A DNA stretch of 64,000 bases from an uncultured Acidobacteriota bacterium (GTDB lineage Bacteria; Acidobacteriota; UBA6911; CAINFC01), in contig CAINFC010000101.1 in the NCBI GenBank assembly GCA_903847975.1, forward strand, positions 62,001 to 126,000. Direction: 5' to 3'. Under the pieces are notes generated by a model. It did not search any database and was not told the DNA's origin. It saw only the letters and a program-made list of their open reading frames with translations. A program made the position numbers and the translations under genes. Positions within the stretch are counted from its first letter, which is position 1. The number at the start of each line of letters is the position of its first letter. Shown piece by piece: positions 44,491 to 57,254 of this stretch.

Positions 44491-45729
44491 ATGAACATGA
44501 AATGGAATCCCATGCGCTGGCCCGACGCCTGGAAAAATCCTTCGGCCCTGGATCTGCTCAAAGACTCGGTGATCAACTGCCTCTGGTTTGATTCGAACCG
44601 CCAGGATCTCGATCCTGTGATCGCTGCCGCAAGGCAAAAAGGAATTACGATGGTCGGTCCTGGGGCGGTTCCCGCTGGCGTCCTTCCGGTGGAGGGTACC
44701 TGGCCGGGCATCAAGCTGTCCGCCTCGGAAAACCGGGACCAGGCCTCCTCCGGGCCGACCGGCGTTCCCTGGATTGACTCCAACGGCTGGCAGATCCGTC
44801 TGCAATCCTCCCTTTCGCCGGGCAGGGAAATATGGGTAAACGCGCTGCCTCCCAAATCCAGGGTATTCCCCGCTTCCTACCTTATCGCCCTTGCCGATGC
44901 CGCGGCCCATGGGGCGCGCTGGATCGTATCTCTGGATCCGGAGCTGGCCAGCGGCATTCTTAACGGGGACAGCCGCTCCCGGGAGAGCTGGGCCCGGATC
45001 CACAAGGCCCTGGAATTTTTCTCGGCGGTGGGAGGGGGAGCGGAATTTGCCCCGGTCGCGGTGATGGGCATTCTTTCGGATTTTTCAGGAAAAAACGAAT
45101 TTCTGAGCCACGAGCTTCTTAACCTGATCGCTCTTACCCAGCAGCAGTACCGGATCATGCCCAAGGGTGCGGTCTCCGCCTCCTCGTTTCAGGGGCTGGC
45201 GGCGGTCATTTATCCGGATGAGACGTCGCCTGAGCCGGCTCTCCGGAAGGCGGTTCTACAGTTTGTCGAAGCCGGGGGTCTGCTGATCACCGGGCCCAGG
45301 TGGGGAGCGCTGCCGGAAGGGCGGATAGAGAGAGAGGCCCATCCGCGCTTTACCGTCCGCTCGGTCGGCAGGGGGCGGATGGCGGTTGCGGACCCCGATT
45401 TTGAAGACCCTTACCTGGTGGCCAACGATGCGGTGATCCTGATGAGCCACCGCCACGAGCTGCTGCGTTTCTGGAACGGGGGATCCATGCTTTCCTGCCT
45501 GTCGGTGGCTCCTTCATCAAAAAAAGCTTTGCTGCAAATGGTTTTCTATGCTGCGGCCCGGTACAGCAACCAGATGACCGTACGGGTTGCCGGGAGCTAT
45601 CGCAGCGCCCGGCTGAGAACCCTGGACCGGCCCGATCCCGTACCCCTGCAAGCGGAAATACGCGGGAACGCGATCGAACTATTCATGCCGCCGCTGTCGG
45701 CCTATGCGGCGGTTGAACTGCAGGGTTGA
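44491..45729 (+). CDS. Protein of unknown function, probably carbohydrate-related
   Basis: 412 residues, leaderless ATG at 44491. The first part resembles a TIM-barrel-like lid (SALDLLKDSVINCLWFDS, ARQKGITMVGPGAVP). The middle has a Rossmann-like glutamine-amidotransferase fold segment (SFQGLAAVIYPDE, VLQFVEAGGLLITGPRW), reminiscent of the trimerisation domain of family 42 beta-galactosidases. A beta-rich C-terminus ends in FMPPLSAYAAVELQG. No catalytic residues can be assigned. It is followed after 35 bases by the DUF362 gene in the same direction. Confidence 0.6.
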   Translation: MNMKWNPMRWPDAWKNPSALDLLKDSVINCLWFDSNRQDLDPVIAAARQKGITMVGPGAVPAGVLPVEGTWPGIKLSASENRDQASSGPTGVPWIDSNGWQIRLQSSLSPGREIWVNALPPKSRVFPASYLIALADAAAHGARWIVSLDPELASGILNGDSRSRESWARIHKALEFFSAVGGGAEFAPVAVMGILSDFSGKNEFLSHELLNLIALTQQQYRIMPKGAVSASSFQGLAAVIYPDETSPEPALRKAVLQFVEAGGLLITGPRWGALPEGRIEREAHPRFTVRSVGRGRMAVADPDFEDPYLVANDAVILMSHRHELLRFWNGGSMLSCLSVAPSSKKALLQMVFYAAARYSNQMTVRVAGSYRSARLRTLDRPDPVPLQAEIRGNAIELFMPPLSAYAAVELQG

Positions 45730-45764
45730 TCCTCCGGATCGGCTCTGCAACAGGAGAAAGCAAA

Positions 45765-46964
45765 ATGACGACCCTTCCTCAAAACCGTCGAGAATGGCTG
45801 TGCCGCACCTGGCCCGCTGTCTCCGGCGCCATCCTGGCGGGACAAAGCGCCGGCAATGCCTGGGCTGCGGCTCCGACCGCCCCGGTGGCCGTGGCCAGGT
45901 GCCCGAGCTATGAACCCGCCCAGCTTTTGTCCGTCCTGGGCAGGCTGTTCGACCAGTTGGGCGGACTCGGGCGGATGGTCCGCGGAAAAACCGTGGCCAT
46001 CAAGATCAACCTGACCGGCCATCCCTCCTATCGTCTGGGCTATTATCCCCTGGGAGATTCCCATTACACCCACCCGGATGTAATTGCCGCCACGGTACAC
46101 CTGATTTCCCGCGCCGGCGCGCGGCGGATTCGTCTGCTGGAGAGCCCCTGGGCCACGTCCGATCCGATCGAGGAATACCTGCTGCAGGCCGACTGGGAGC
46201 CGCGGGATATCCTTTCCGCGGGAAACAATGTGGAATTCGAAAACACCAATTTTCTGGGTCGGGCCAAAAAGTATTCCCGGATGATGGTGCCGCAGGGCGG
46301 TCTTTTGTTCCCGGGCTTCGATTTGAATCATTCCTATGAAGATTGCGATTTCTTTGTCAGCCTGGCCAAAATGAAGGAGCATTCCACAGCCGGAATTACC
46401 TTGTCCATGAAAAACTGCTTCGGAATCACCCCCGCCACCATTTACGGTACCGGAGCCGGAAAAGATGAGCCGTCCATTCTGCCCCGCGGCGGGCGCGACC
46501 TGGTTCACCGGGGACATCGCCAGCCGTCGCGAAGCGCCCCGGCGGAAAAGGATTCCGCCTCCTCCCGCGAAGGCGGCTACCGGGTGCCACGTGCGGTCGT
46601 TGACCTGGTTTGTGCCCGGCCCATCGACCTGGCGGTTGTGGAGGCGGTAAAGACCATGACCGGCGGGGAGGGGCCCTGGCAGTCCGTGCCGATGACGGTC
46701 GTGGCTCCCGGGGTGATTGTCGCCGGCACCAACCCGGTGACCACCGACGCCGTCTGCACATCGCTCATGGGCTACGATCCGATGGCCGATCGCGGAACGG
46801 CGCCCTTCGAGACCTGCGACAATACCATGCGGCTGGCCGAAGAGGTCGGCCTGGGAACGCGCGATCTGAAGCGCATCGAGGTTCTGGGTGTGCCGATCTC
46901 TGCGGCCCGCTTTGATTTTGCCGCCATCCGCCAGGCCAGAAAGAAAGCCCCTGCTGCGGGATAA
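45765..46964 (+). CDS. DUF362-domain protein with Tat-like signal
   Basis: 399 residues, ATG at 45765 with CAGGAG upstream. NRREWLCRTWPAVSGAILAG is a probable twin-arginine signal. DUF362 landmarks are VAIKINLTGHPSYRLGYYP, HPDVIAATVHLISRAGARRIRLLE, SLAKMKEHSTAGITLSMKNC and GVIVAGTNPVTTDAVCTSLMGYDP. The family often accompanies iron-sulfur proteins and exported oxidoreductases; its reaction is not settled. It lies between the unknown gene and the mannonate dehydratase with gaps of 35 and 33 bases, so one operon. Confidence 0.85.
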   Translation: MTTLPQNRREWLCRTWPAVSGAILAGQSAGNAWAAAPTAPVAVARCPSYEPAQLLSVLGRLFDQLGGLGRMVRGKTVAIKINLTGHPSYRLGYYPLGDSHYTHPDVIAATVHLISRAGARRIRLLESPWATSDPIEEYLLQADWEPRDILSAGNNVEFENTNFLGRAKKYSRMMVPQGGLLFPGFDLNHSYEDCDFFVSLAKMKEHSTAGITLSMKNCFGITPATIYGTGAGKDEPSILPRGGRDLVHRGHRQPSRSAPAEKDSASSREGGYRVPRAVVDLVCARPIDLAVVEAVKTMTGGEGPWQSVPMTVVAPGVIVAGTNPVTTDAVCTSLMGYDPMADRGTAPFETCDNTMRLAEEVGLGTRDLKRIEVLGVPISAARFDFAAIRQARKKAPAAG

Positions 46965-46997
46965 ACTTATTTTATTAACCACAAGGAGAGCCGAGTT

Positions 46998-48347
46998 ATG
47001 ATGCCGAGAAGAAAGTGGATGTTGCTTCTGGGTGGCAGCCTGTCTGCCGGGTGGGGGCACCGGGCTGCGGGAAAAAGCACCGCAGCGGAGCAGGCCGTCC
47101 GGCCGGGCATGCCGAGCCCGAAAATCCGGGAAGTCAAAGTAATTGCCACGGCACCGGCCGGTCTGCGCCTGGCGGTGGTCAAAATCGTTACCGACCAGCC
47201 CGGGCTGTACGGATACGGCTGTGCTACCTTTACCCAGAGGGCCGATCTGGTGGTGGCCGCCGTCGAGCGCTATCTGCGGCCGTTTCTGATCGGCAAGCCG
47301 GCCGACCGGATCGACGACACCTGGCAGGCCTGCTACAACAGCTCTTACTGGCGCAACGGACCGGTTCTCAACAACGCCCTGAGCGGTGTGGATATGGCCC
47401 TATGGGATATCAAGGGCCGCATGGCCGGAATGCCGGTCTACCAGCTGCTCGGCGGAAAGTGCCGGGAGGCGGCCGACTGTTACACGCACATCAGCGGAAA
47501 AGACATTCCGGAGGTGATCGACAATGCCCGCCGGGCGATGGAACAGGGATTTCGGCATATACGCGTCCAGGTGGGCGTCCCGGGAATGGCTGCCTACGGG
47601 TCCGGCCGCGGCACGGAGGTCGCGGAACGGCTGCACTCCTCGCCGGTATTTGAGCCGGCGGCTTATCTTCGCCGGGCCCTGAAGCTCCTCGAGGCCTGCC
47701 GCACCCAGCTGGGTGAGGAAATCGAGCTGCTGCACGACGTGCATGAAAGGATCACGCCGACCCAGGGCCTGCAGTTTGCCAAGGACGTGGAAAAGTTCCG
47801 CCTGTTTTTCCTGGAGGACCTGTTCTCCCCGGAAGACATCGATTATTTCCGCATCGTCCGCCACCAGTGCGCGACGCCTCTGGCGATGGGGGAGCTTTTC
47901 AACAGCCCCCATGAGTGGCGCCCGCTGATGGCCGAGAGGCTGATCGATTACATCCGCCTCCATGTTTCCCAGGCCGGCGGCGTGACTCCCTGCCGCAAAA
48001 TCGCGGCGCTGGGGGAACTGTTCGGCGTGCGCACCGCCTGGCACGGCCCGGGCGACGTGTCGCCGATCGGGCATGCCGCCAATGTGGCCCTGGATCTGGC
48101 CTGCTATAATTTCGGGATCCAGGAATACAGCCCGTTTTCGGAGCGCACCCAGGAGGTCTTCCGCAACTGCCCGGTGCAAAAAAACGGCTACCTGTATGCC
48201 AATGAATTGCCCGGCTGGGGCATCGAGGTCAACGAAGCGGCGGCCGCCAAATACCCCTTCGGATTCGGGGAAAGCGGCGACCGCAAGGAAAACAACGGCG
48301 GCTGGGGAGAAATCCGCCGTCGCGACGGAACCATCATAAAACAATAG
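46998..48347 (+). CDS. Enolase-superfamily D-mannonate dehydratase-like (ManD/RspA group)
   Basis: 449 residues, ATG at 46998 with AAGGAG. MMPRRKWMLLLGGSLSAG is a Tat-like signal, unusual for this family. The enolase fold shows LSGVDMALWDIKGRMAGMPVY, GFRHIRVQVGVPGMAAYG, LLHDVHERITPTQGLQF, FLEDLFSPEDID, GELFNSPHEW and the His region RTAWHGPGDVSPIGHAANVAL. These are hallmarks of ManD/RspA-type acid-sugar dehydratases (mannonate to 2-keto-3-deoxygluconate). Some members of the group have very low activity, so the exact substrate needs assay. Confidence 0.82.
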   Translation: MMPRRKWMLLLGGSLSAGWGHRAAGKSTAAEQAVRPGMPSPKIREVKVIATAPAGLRLAVVKIVTDQPGLYGYGCATFTQRADLVVAAVERYLRPFLIGKPADRIDDTWQACYNSSYWRNGPVLNNALSGVDMALWDIKGRMAGMPVYQLLGGKCREAADCYTHISGKDIPEVIDNARRAMEQGFRHIRVQVGVPGMAAYGSGRGTEVAERLHSSPVFEPAAYLRRALKLLEACRTQLGEEIELLHDVHERITPTQGLQFAKDVEKFRLFFLEDLFSPEDIDYFRIVRHQCATPLAMGELFNSPHEWRPLMAERLIDYIRLHVSQAGGVTPCRKIAALGELFGVRTAWHGPGDVSPIGHAANVALDLACYNFGIQEYSPFSERTQEVFRNCPVQKNGYLYANELPGWGIEVNEAAAAKYPFGFGESGDRKENNGGWGEIRRRDGTIIKQ

Positions 48348-48384
48348 GCCCCTGCAAAGGGAAGCCCCGCGGGTCGGTCTCCTC

Positions 48385-48449
48385 TTTTTCCTTTGCTAAA
48401 TAGGGTTCACAGGAAGACAAGGAATACAGGAAGAAAAGGAGAAGGGCCC
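48385..48449 (-). repeat. Dispersed hairpin repeat, copy 5 (half)
   Basis: On the minus strand: CTTCTCCTTTTCTTCCTGTA, then GTCTTCCTGTGAACCC and an A/G-rich arm ending AAGGAAAAAGAGG. It resembles the other copies from the hairpin outwards but lacks the conserved flank. Confidence 0.45.
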
Positions 48450-48480
48450 ATCGCAAGGAGATGAACTATCTTCTTGCGAT
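48450..48480. terminator. Perfect-ended hairpin between repeat copies
   Basis: ATCGCAAG (48450-48457) pairs with CTTGCGAT (48473-48480), extended inward by AGAT/ATCT. It lies between the convergent mannonate dehydratase genes; there is no T-run, so a terminator role is tentative. Confidence 0.4.
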
Positions 48481-48489
48481 GCTACCTGG

Positions 48490-48630
48490 GATGAAAAGAC
48501 GGCAAAAAGTCACCCGTTTCTACCGCCAAGTCTTTTCGCTTTTCTTCCCGTCCTTCCGCCTCTTCCTGTGAAGTCGTTTATCCCAGCAAGAGGGGAAGTT
48601 CAGGAAGAGAAAAGAGGAAGCCGGGCTTTC
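48490..48630 (+). repeat. Dispersed purine/pyrimidine hairpin repeat, copy 6
   Basis: CGGCAAAAAGTCACCCG is followed by TCTTTTCGCTTTTCTTCCCG, the 5' arm (48545-48572) and a purine-rich 3' arm (48587-48620). The order matches copies at 17.5 and 55.7 kb. It lies in the 294-base convergent gap 48348-48641, which holds no gene. Confidence 0.6.
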
Positions 48631-48641
48631 GCGGCTAAGGT

Positions 48642-49736
48642 TTATTGATACGGCAGCTTCAGGGCGTCCATGATTCCCTTCATGTAACCGAAGGCCAGAA
48701 CCTTTCCCCCGATGGCATAGCCGGGGCGGTCGTTGGCTTCGCCTTCGATCGTCGGGGCATGATCCGGCCGGATCGGTCCCTGGAAGCCGTTTTTGCTGTA
48801 AATCTGGAGCATGCGGACCATGTCCGTCGGGCCGTTGTCGTGGAAGGTCTCGTGGAATTTTTCCCGGGTACCCTGCACGTCGCGAAAATGAATGAAAAAT
48901 ACTTTCTTTCGCGAGCACCATTCCTTGGCCAGGGAGTAGATGTCCTCTCCCATCAGCTTGAAATTCGCCTGGCAGAAAGTTACACCGTTCATCGGGCTGG
49001 GGACGGTTTCCATCACCCGGCGGTAGGCCTTGGCGCTGGTCAGGATGCGGCCGATGCCACGAAGCGGAGATAGCGGCGGGTCATCCGGATGCAGGGCCAT
49101 GCGCATGCCGCAGCGGTCCGCCACCGGCATGACCGCTTTCAGAAAATAAGACAGGTTGTCCCACATCTTTTCTTCGCTGACTGTTCCCCATTGGGTAAGG
49201 CCCTGCCGGTTGGCGCTGTCGATATCGAACTCGCTGGTCAGGGCCCCGCCCCTCTCCGATAAATCCGTCCTGGTTCTGGTCCAGCCCAGACCGGCCATGA
49301 AGTTGTAGCAGATCATTTTTACCCCGATCTTGCTTAACTCTTCGATAGCCCATTTGTAGTTTTCGATTTCTTCATCCCGGCCTTCGACTCCCAGTTTGAT
49401 TTTTTCCGCAGGCACCGGATGGCTTTCTACACCCACGATGGTCATTCCGACTTCCGCGAAGCTTTCCTTCAGCTTTTGCAGGGTTTCCCCATATTGCTCC
49501 CGACGAACCCGGCCAAGATTGGCACCGGCAATGACGTAATTCACGCCGATCTGCTTAGCCAGCTTGACGTCCCGACTGCGCGGAGAGCCGAAGATTTCCG
49601 TGAGCTGGAATCCGCGAGCGTCGCGGCCGGAAGGGGTGGGAGCGGAGGGTTTGGCGGGCAGGGCCGGCGCGGACCAGGCCCCGGCGATCGCCGCCAGAGT
49701 GCCCTGAAGACAGTCTCGTCGAGTGGCAGGCTTCAT
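48642..49736 (-). CDS. uxuA: Mannonate dehydratase (UxuA family) with Tat signal
   Basis: 364 residues, ATG at 49736 with AAGGAG five bases upstream. ATRRDCLQGTLAAIAGAWSAP is a twin-arginine signal, whereas classical UxuA is cytoplasmic. The xylose-isomerase-like barrel shows the UxuA landmarks WAIEELSKIGVKMICYNFMA, GWTRTRTDLSERGG, MALHPDDPPLSPLRGIGRI, GVTFCQANF, VFFIHFRDVQGTREKFHETF and RPDHAPTIEGE. The enzyme dehydrates D-mannonate to 2-keto-3-deoxygluconate in glucuronate breakdown. It is convergent with the unrelated ManD-type gene, which is predicted to do the same reaction. Confidence 0.88.
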   Translation of the reverse strand: MKPATRRDCLQGTLAAIAGAWSAPALPAKPSAPTPSGRDARGFQLTEIFGSPRSRDVKLAKQIGVNYVIAGANLGRVRREQYGETLQKLKESFAEVGMTIVGVESHPVPAEKIKLGVEGRDEEIENYKWAIEELSKIGVKMICYNFMAGLGWTRTRTDLSERGGALTSEFDIDSANRQGLTQWGTVSEEKMWDNLSYFLKAVMPVADRCGMRMALHPDDPPLSPLRGIGRILTSAKAYRRVMETVPSPMNGVTFCQANFKLMGEDIYSLAKEWCSRKKVFFIHFRDVQGTREKFHETFHDNGPTDMVRMLQIYSKNGFQGPIRPDHAPTIEGEANDRPGYAIGGKVLAFGYMKGIMDALKLPYQ

Positions 49737-49849
49737 GATTTCTCCTTGCATAAACAGTTCTTATAGTTGCTGTCCGTAAACGAACCAATATATTACCTGA
49801 CTTGATTGACTCCCGGGCAGGAGACTATTAAAATTGGGTTTACGGCAGC

Positions 49850-49877
49850 TTGACAAGTCATAGGGGCGTTTGATAAA
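49850..49877 (+). promoter_or_regulatory. Sigma70-type promoter of the rubrerythrin gene
   Basis: A consensus TTGACA (49850-49855) and GATAAA (49872-49877) are 16 bases apart, about 60 bases before the start codon. Confidence 0.5.
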
Positions 49878-49937
49878 TCCTATCGGTTACTATTATCATC
49901 CACATTTTAAACCTATTTTGAAGAAGGAGCTAATACC

Positions 49938-50609
49938 ATGATTTTGTCTATGATGCGATCCCCAAGAATGCCGGTGCTTCTGGCGATTTTCAGCCTGGTC
50001 CTTTCCCTTTCCGCCTTTTCGATTGCCGTACAGGCGGCAGCCGGGTCCTCCGCCGAGCCCAAAGTAGAAGTGAAGACCACCCTTGACAACCTGATGGCCG
50101 CTTTCAATGGCGAATCGAATGCCAGCGCCAAGTACCTGGAGTTTGCCAAGAAGGCAGATGCGGAAGGCTACGGAAGGGTTGCCAGCCTGTTTCGGGCAGC
50201 GTCCAAGGCGGAGTCGCTGCATGCAGCCAGTCACGGCAGGGTGATCAAAGCCCTGGGCGGCACAGCCAAAGCGGACATAAAGCCTCCGGCGGTCAAGTCG
50301 ACCAAGGAAAATCTGGAGGCGGCCATTGAAGGGGAAACCTATGAATTTACCAGCATGTATCCCGCTTTCATTACCAAGGCCAAGGAGGACAAGAACCGGG
50401 ACGCCATCCGGTCGATGAACCAGGCCAGCAATGTGGAAAAGGGGCATGCCAAACTTTACCAGGAAGCCCTGAATAATCTGGATGCCTGGAAGGGCCCCAA
50501 CAAGGAATTTTATGTTTGCGCCGTCTGCGGCAATACGGTGGCCACGATTGACTTCGAAAAATGTCCGATTTGCTTTGAGCCGAAAAGCGATTACGGTCCG
50601 GTAAAATAG
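49938..50609 (+). CDS. Rubrerythrin-family diiron protein with signal peptide
   Basis: 223 residues, ATG at 49938 with AAGGAG. A signal peptide (VLLAIFSLVLSLSAFSIAVQAAA) precedes a ferritin-like four-helix domain with Glu ligands in LMAAFNGESNASAKYLEFAKKA, ASKAESLHAASHGRVIKAL, NLEAAIEGETYEFTSMYP and ASNVEKGHAKLYQEAL. The C-terminus is a rubredoxin-like knuckle pair, YVCAVCGNTV and EKCPICFEP. The protein should reduce hydrogen peroxide at the diiron site with electrons relayed through the rubredoxin iron. Most rubrerythrins are cytoplasmic, so the export signal is notable. A strong terminator follows. Confidence 0.92.
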   Translation: MILSMMRSPRMPVLLAIFSLVLSLSAFSIAVQAAAGSSAEPKVEVKTTLDNLMAAFNGESNASAKYLEFAKKADAEGYGRVASLFRAASKAESLHAASHGRVIKALGGTAKADIKPPAVKSTKENLEAAIEGETYEFTSMYPAFITKAKEDKNRDAIRSMNQASNVEKGHAKLYQEALNNLDAWKGPNKEFYVCAVCGNTVATIDFEKCPICFEPKSDYGPVK

Positions 50610-50622
50610 CGGTCCTTTTTTT

Positions 50623-50657
50623 CCGCGCCCCGCGGGTTATCGGGGCGCGGTTTTTTT
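50623..50657 (+). terminator. Intrinsic terminator after rubrerythrin
   Basis: CCGCGCCCCG (50623-50632) pairs perfectly with CGGGGCGCGG (50641-50650) over an 8-base loop and is followed by seven T. Confidence 0.93.
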
Positions 50658-50687
50658 AGCTTTACCTTGAAACAAGGAGGCTTTGCC

Positions 50688-51182
50688 ATGGCATCGTGGC
50701 TTCCGATTCCCGCCTGGGACGGATTGCATCCCCTGATCGTTCATTTCCCCATTGCCTTGCTGCTGGTCGCGCCGCTTTTTCTCCTGCTCGGGCTTGTTCT
50801 GCCTAAAAAATGGGAAGGCTTTCGCCTTTCCGCCCTGCTGCTGATGCTGCTGGGAACCATCGCCGCCTGGATTGCCGTTTCCACGGGGGAGGCGGCCGGT
50901 CAGATGGTAACGGACCTGACCCCGGAAATCAGCAAAGCCATCCAGGAGCATGCCGAGTGGGGAGGAAATACCCGCCTGATTTTCAGCGGGCTTACCCTGC
51001 TCTACGCCCTGCTGCTGGCTCTGCCGCTATGGTTTAAAAGCCTGTCCTGCCGTGCGTTGACGGTTTTGCACCTCGTTTTTCTGGTGATTTTCGGCGCGTC
51101 CTGCCTGGTCCTGGCCCGCACCGGACATCTGGGGGGACGCCTGGTGCACGCCTTCGGAGTGCATGCCATGGTGGACAAATAA
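50688..51182 (+). CDS. DUF2231-like inner-membrane protein
   Basis: 164 residues, ATG at 50688 with AAGGAGG. Four hydrophobic segments are visible. The first begins GLHPLIVHFPIALLLVAPLF, with the histidines typical of this family (haem-type b ligands have been proposed), and the last ends in HLGGRLVHAFGVH. Members often sit next to redox proteins. Here it follows the exported rubrerythrin across a terminator, so a membrane electron-supply role is possible but inferred. Confidence 0.78.
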   Translation: MASWLPIPAWDGLHPLIVHFPIALLLVAPLFLLLGLVLPKKWEGFRLSALLLMLLGTIAAWIAVSTGEAAGQMVTDLTPEISKAIQEHAEWGGNTRLIFSGLTLLYALLLALPLWFKSLSCRALTVLHLVFLVIFGASCLVLARTGHLGGRLVHAFGVHAMVDK

Positions 51183-51270
51183 CCGGCGTAAAGCGAAGGC
51201 CCGTCGGGATCACCGGAAGAAGCGAAGGCCCGGAAAAAAGCGAAAGGGCCTGTCGCCGCCGCCGGGCTCT

Positions 51271-55611
<4,341 letters not shown>

Positions 55612-55617
55612 GCGTTG

Positions 55618-55646
55618 ATTGTAATGAAGTTCGCCGGTGTGGTCAA
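55618..55646 (-). promoter_or_regulatory. Sigma70-type promoter placed for leaderless transcription of the hybrid sensor
   Basis: On the minus strand TTGACC (55646-55641), 17 bases, TACAAT (55623-55618), then six bases to the GTG at 55611. No Shine-Dalgarno sequence precedes the start. Confidence 0.65.
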
Positions 55647-55730
55647 GATGGCCGGGAGCCTGGAATATGGCTGCCGTCACCGTCCTGCTGCGCAGTCATT
55701 TCCCACCGCTTTCCGGTCTCCATTGATAAT

Positions 55731-55870
55731 CCCGGTAAAAAGTCACCATTCGCTGTCGACAGGCTCTTTCGCATTTCTTCCCGCTCTTCCTTTCTTCCTG
55801 TAAGCCCAATCCCTTCACAGGAAGACGGGAAAATCAGGAAGGAAAGGAAAAAGCCATCAGGGTATTCCTG
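55731..55870 (+). repeat. Dispersed purine/pyrimidine hairpin repeat, copy 7 (full length)
   Basis: CGGTAAAAAGTCACCATTCG, GACAGGCTCTTTCGCATTTC, a 5' arm from 55778 (CTTCCCGCTCTTCC...), GTAAGCCCAATCC and a 3' arm starting TTCACAGGAAGACGGG, then GGAAGGAAAGGAAAAAGCC. This is the clearest example of the family and the only one in a divergent gap (55612-55973), upstream of the permease gene and the hybrid sensor promoter. I see no gene in the gap. Confidence 0.65.
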
Positions 55871-55973
55871 ACGGGGAATAAGACTTTATTCTGCTTCATC
55901 TTCTTTGAACTTTCCCCTCTTCTGCTTCGTAATGAAATATGTTGCATTTCTACCTTTCACTTGGGAACGGAAT

Positions 55974-57227
55974 ATGGGATTACAGGAGCTTTTTCGTCAG
56001 ACCTTCGCCAATCTGCGAGCCAACCGTTTGCGCAGCCTGCTGACTATGTTCGGTATCCTTTGGGGCATCGTATCCATCATTCTGATGAATGCCATGGGAA
56101 CCGGGATGATGACCGCCCAGAGGCAGAAAACCAGAGCCCTGGGGCAAAACCTGATCATTGTCTGGGGAGGATTGACCACCCTGCAGTCCGAGACCTTTCA
56201 AGCCGGACGGCGGATCCGCCTCACTTTTGACGACTATCTGGCCGTGCGGGAAGAGTGCCGCCTGTTGTCCCGGATAAGTCCGGAATTCCAGCGGGGCAGC
56301 CTGACCAGCCGAACTCCGCTGAACAGCGGCGTTTTTCAAACCCATGGGGTTTATCCGGAATACCAGCAGATCCGGACCATCGAGCTGGATCGTGGCAGGC
56401 TGATGAACGACCGGGACAATTCGGAAGGGCGCCGCATTTGCCTGATCGGCAGCGAGGTGCGGGATCAGCTCTTCAAAGAGGAGGACCCTCTGGGCAGGAC
56501 GATTCATATTCAGAATCTCCCCTATACCGTGGTCGGGCTCCTTTTGAAAAAGGATCAGAACTCCAACTACAGCGGGCCGGACAATAAAAAAATTTTCATC
56601 CCTTTTTCCTCTGTGATGAGGGATTTCCCCAATCCCCTGCCGGATGCGGATCGCAACGTCATCGATCAGCTGATCGTTCAGCCGCGCTCGGTACAGGACA
56701 GCGAAGGCGCGGAAATACAGATCCGGCAGGTGCTGGGGCGCCGGCAGCATTTCGACGTCCGCGATGAGGATGCGCTAAAAATCTGGAATACGATCACCAC
56801 CTCCCGGATGGTGCTGGAGATCTTCGATTCCATGGGCCGGTTTCTGACCTTTGTCGGTATTATCACCCTGGCCCTGGGCGGACTGGGCGTAACCAACATC
56901 ATGCTGGTTTCGGTGCGCGAGCGGACCCGGGAGATCGGCATCCGCAAAGCGGTCGGTGCGACGCGGCGGTCCATCCTGCTGCAGTTTTTCAGCGAGGCCA
57001 TGGCCATCACGCTATCGGCCGGCGCCGGCGGCCTGCTGCTGGCCTGGACGATCTGCGCGCTGGTAAACACCTTGCCCAAGCTGGATTTCTTTGCCGGTCT
57101 GATTGTCTCCCCGGCCACGGCGATGACCGCTGTCGGCGGACTGGTGCTGATCGGCCTGCTTTCCGGGATCTACCCCGCCATGGAAGCCGCCGAAATGGAC
57201 CCCATCGAGGCTCTGCGATACGAATAA
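55974..57227 (+). CDS. MacB/FtsX-family ABC transporter permease
   Basis: 417 residues; the ATG at 55974 was chosen because it follows GGAACGG and starts with MGLQELFRQTFANLRANRLRS, the usual N-terminus. The first membrane helix (LLTMFGILWGIVSIILMNAMG) is followed by a MacB-type periplasmic domain (residues 60-270) and three C-terminal helices with IMLVSVRERTREIGIRKAVGA, the FtsX coupling motif. It should form a mechanotransmission-type permease with an ATPase encoded elsewhere. The second permease follows after 27 bases. Confidence 0.9.
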   Translation: MGLQELFRQTFANLRANRLRSLLTMFGILWGIVSIILMNAMGTGMMTAQRQKTRALGQNLIIVWGGLTTLQSETFQAGRRIRLTFDDYLAVREECRLLSRISPEFQRGSLTSRTPLNSGVFQTHGVYPEYQQIRTIELDRGRLMNDRDNSEGRRICLIGSEVRDQLFKEEDPLGRTIHIQNLPYTVVGLLLKKDQNSNYSGPDNKKIFIPFSSVMRDFPNPLPDADRNVIDQLIVQPRSVQDSEGAEIQIRQVLGRRQHFDVRDEDALKIWNTITTSRMVLEIFDSMGRFLTFVGIITLALGGLGVTNIMLVSVRERTREIGIRKAVGATRRSILLQFFSEAMAITLSAGAGGLLLAWTICALVNTLPKLDFFAGLIVSPATAMTAVGGLVLIGLLSGIYPAMEAAEMDPIEALRYE

Positions 57228-57254
57228 GTTTACATCTGCCATCGGAGGATCGAG

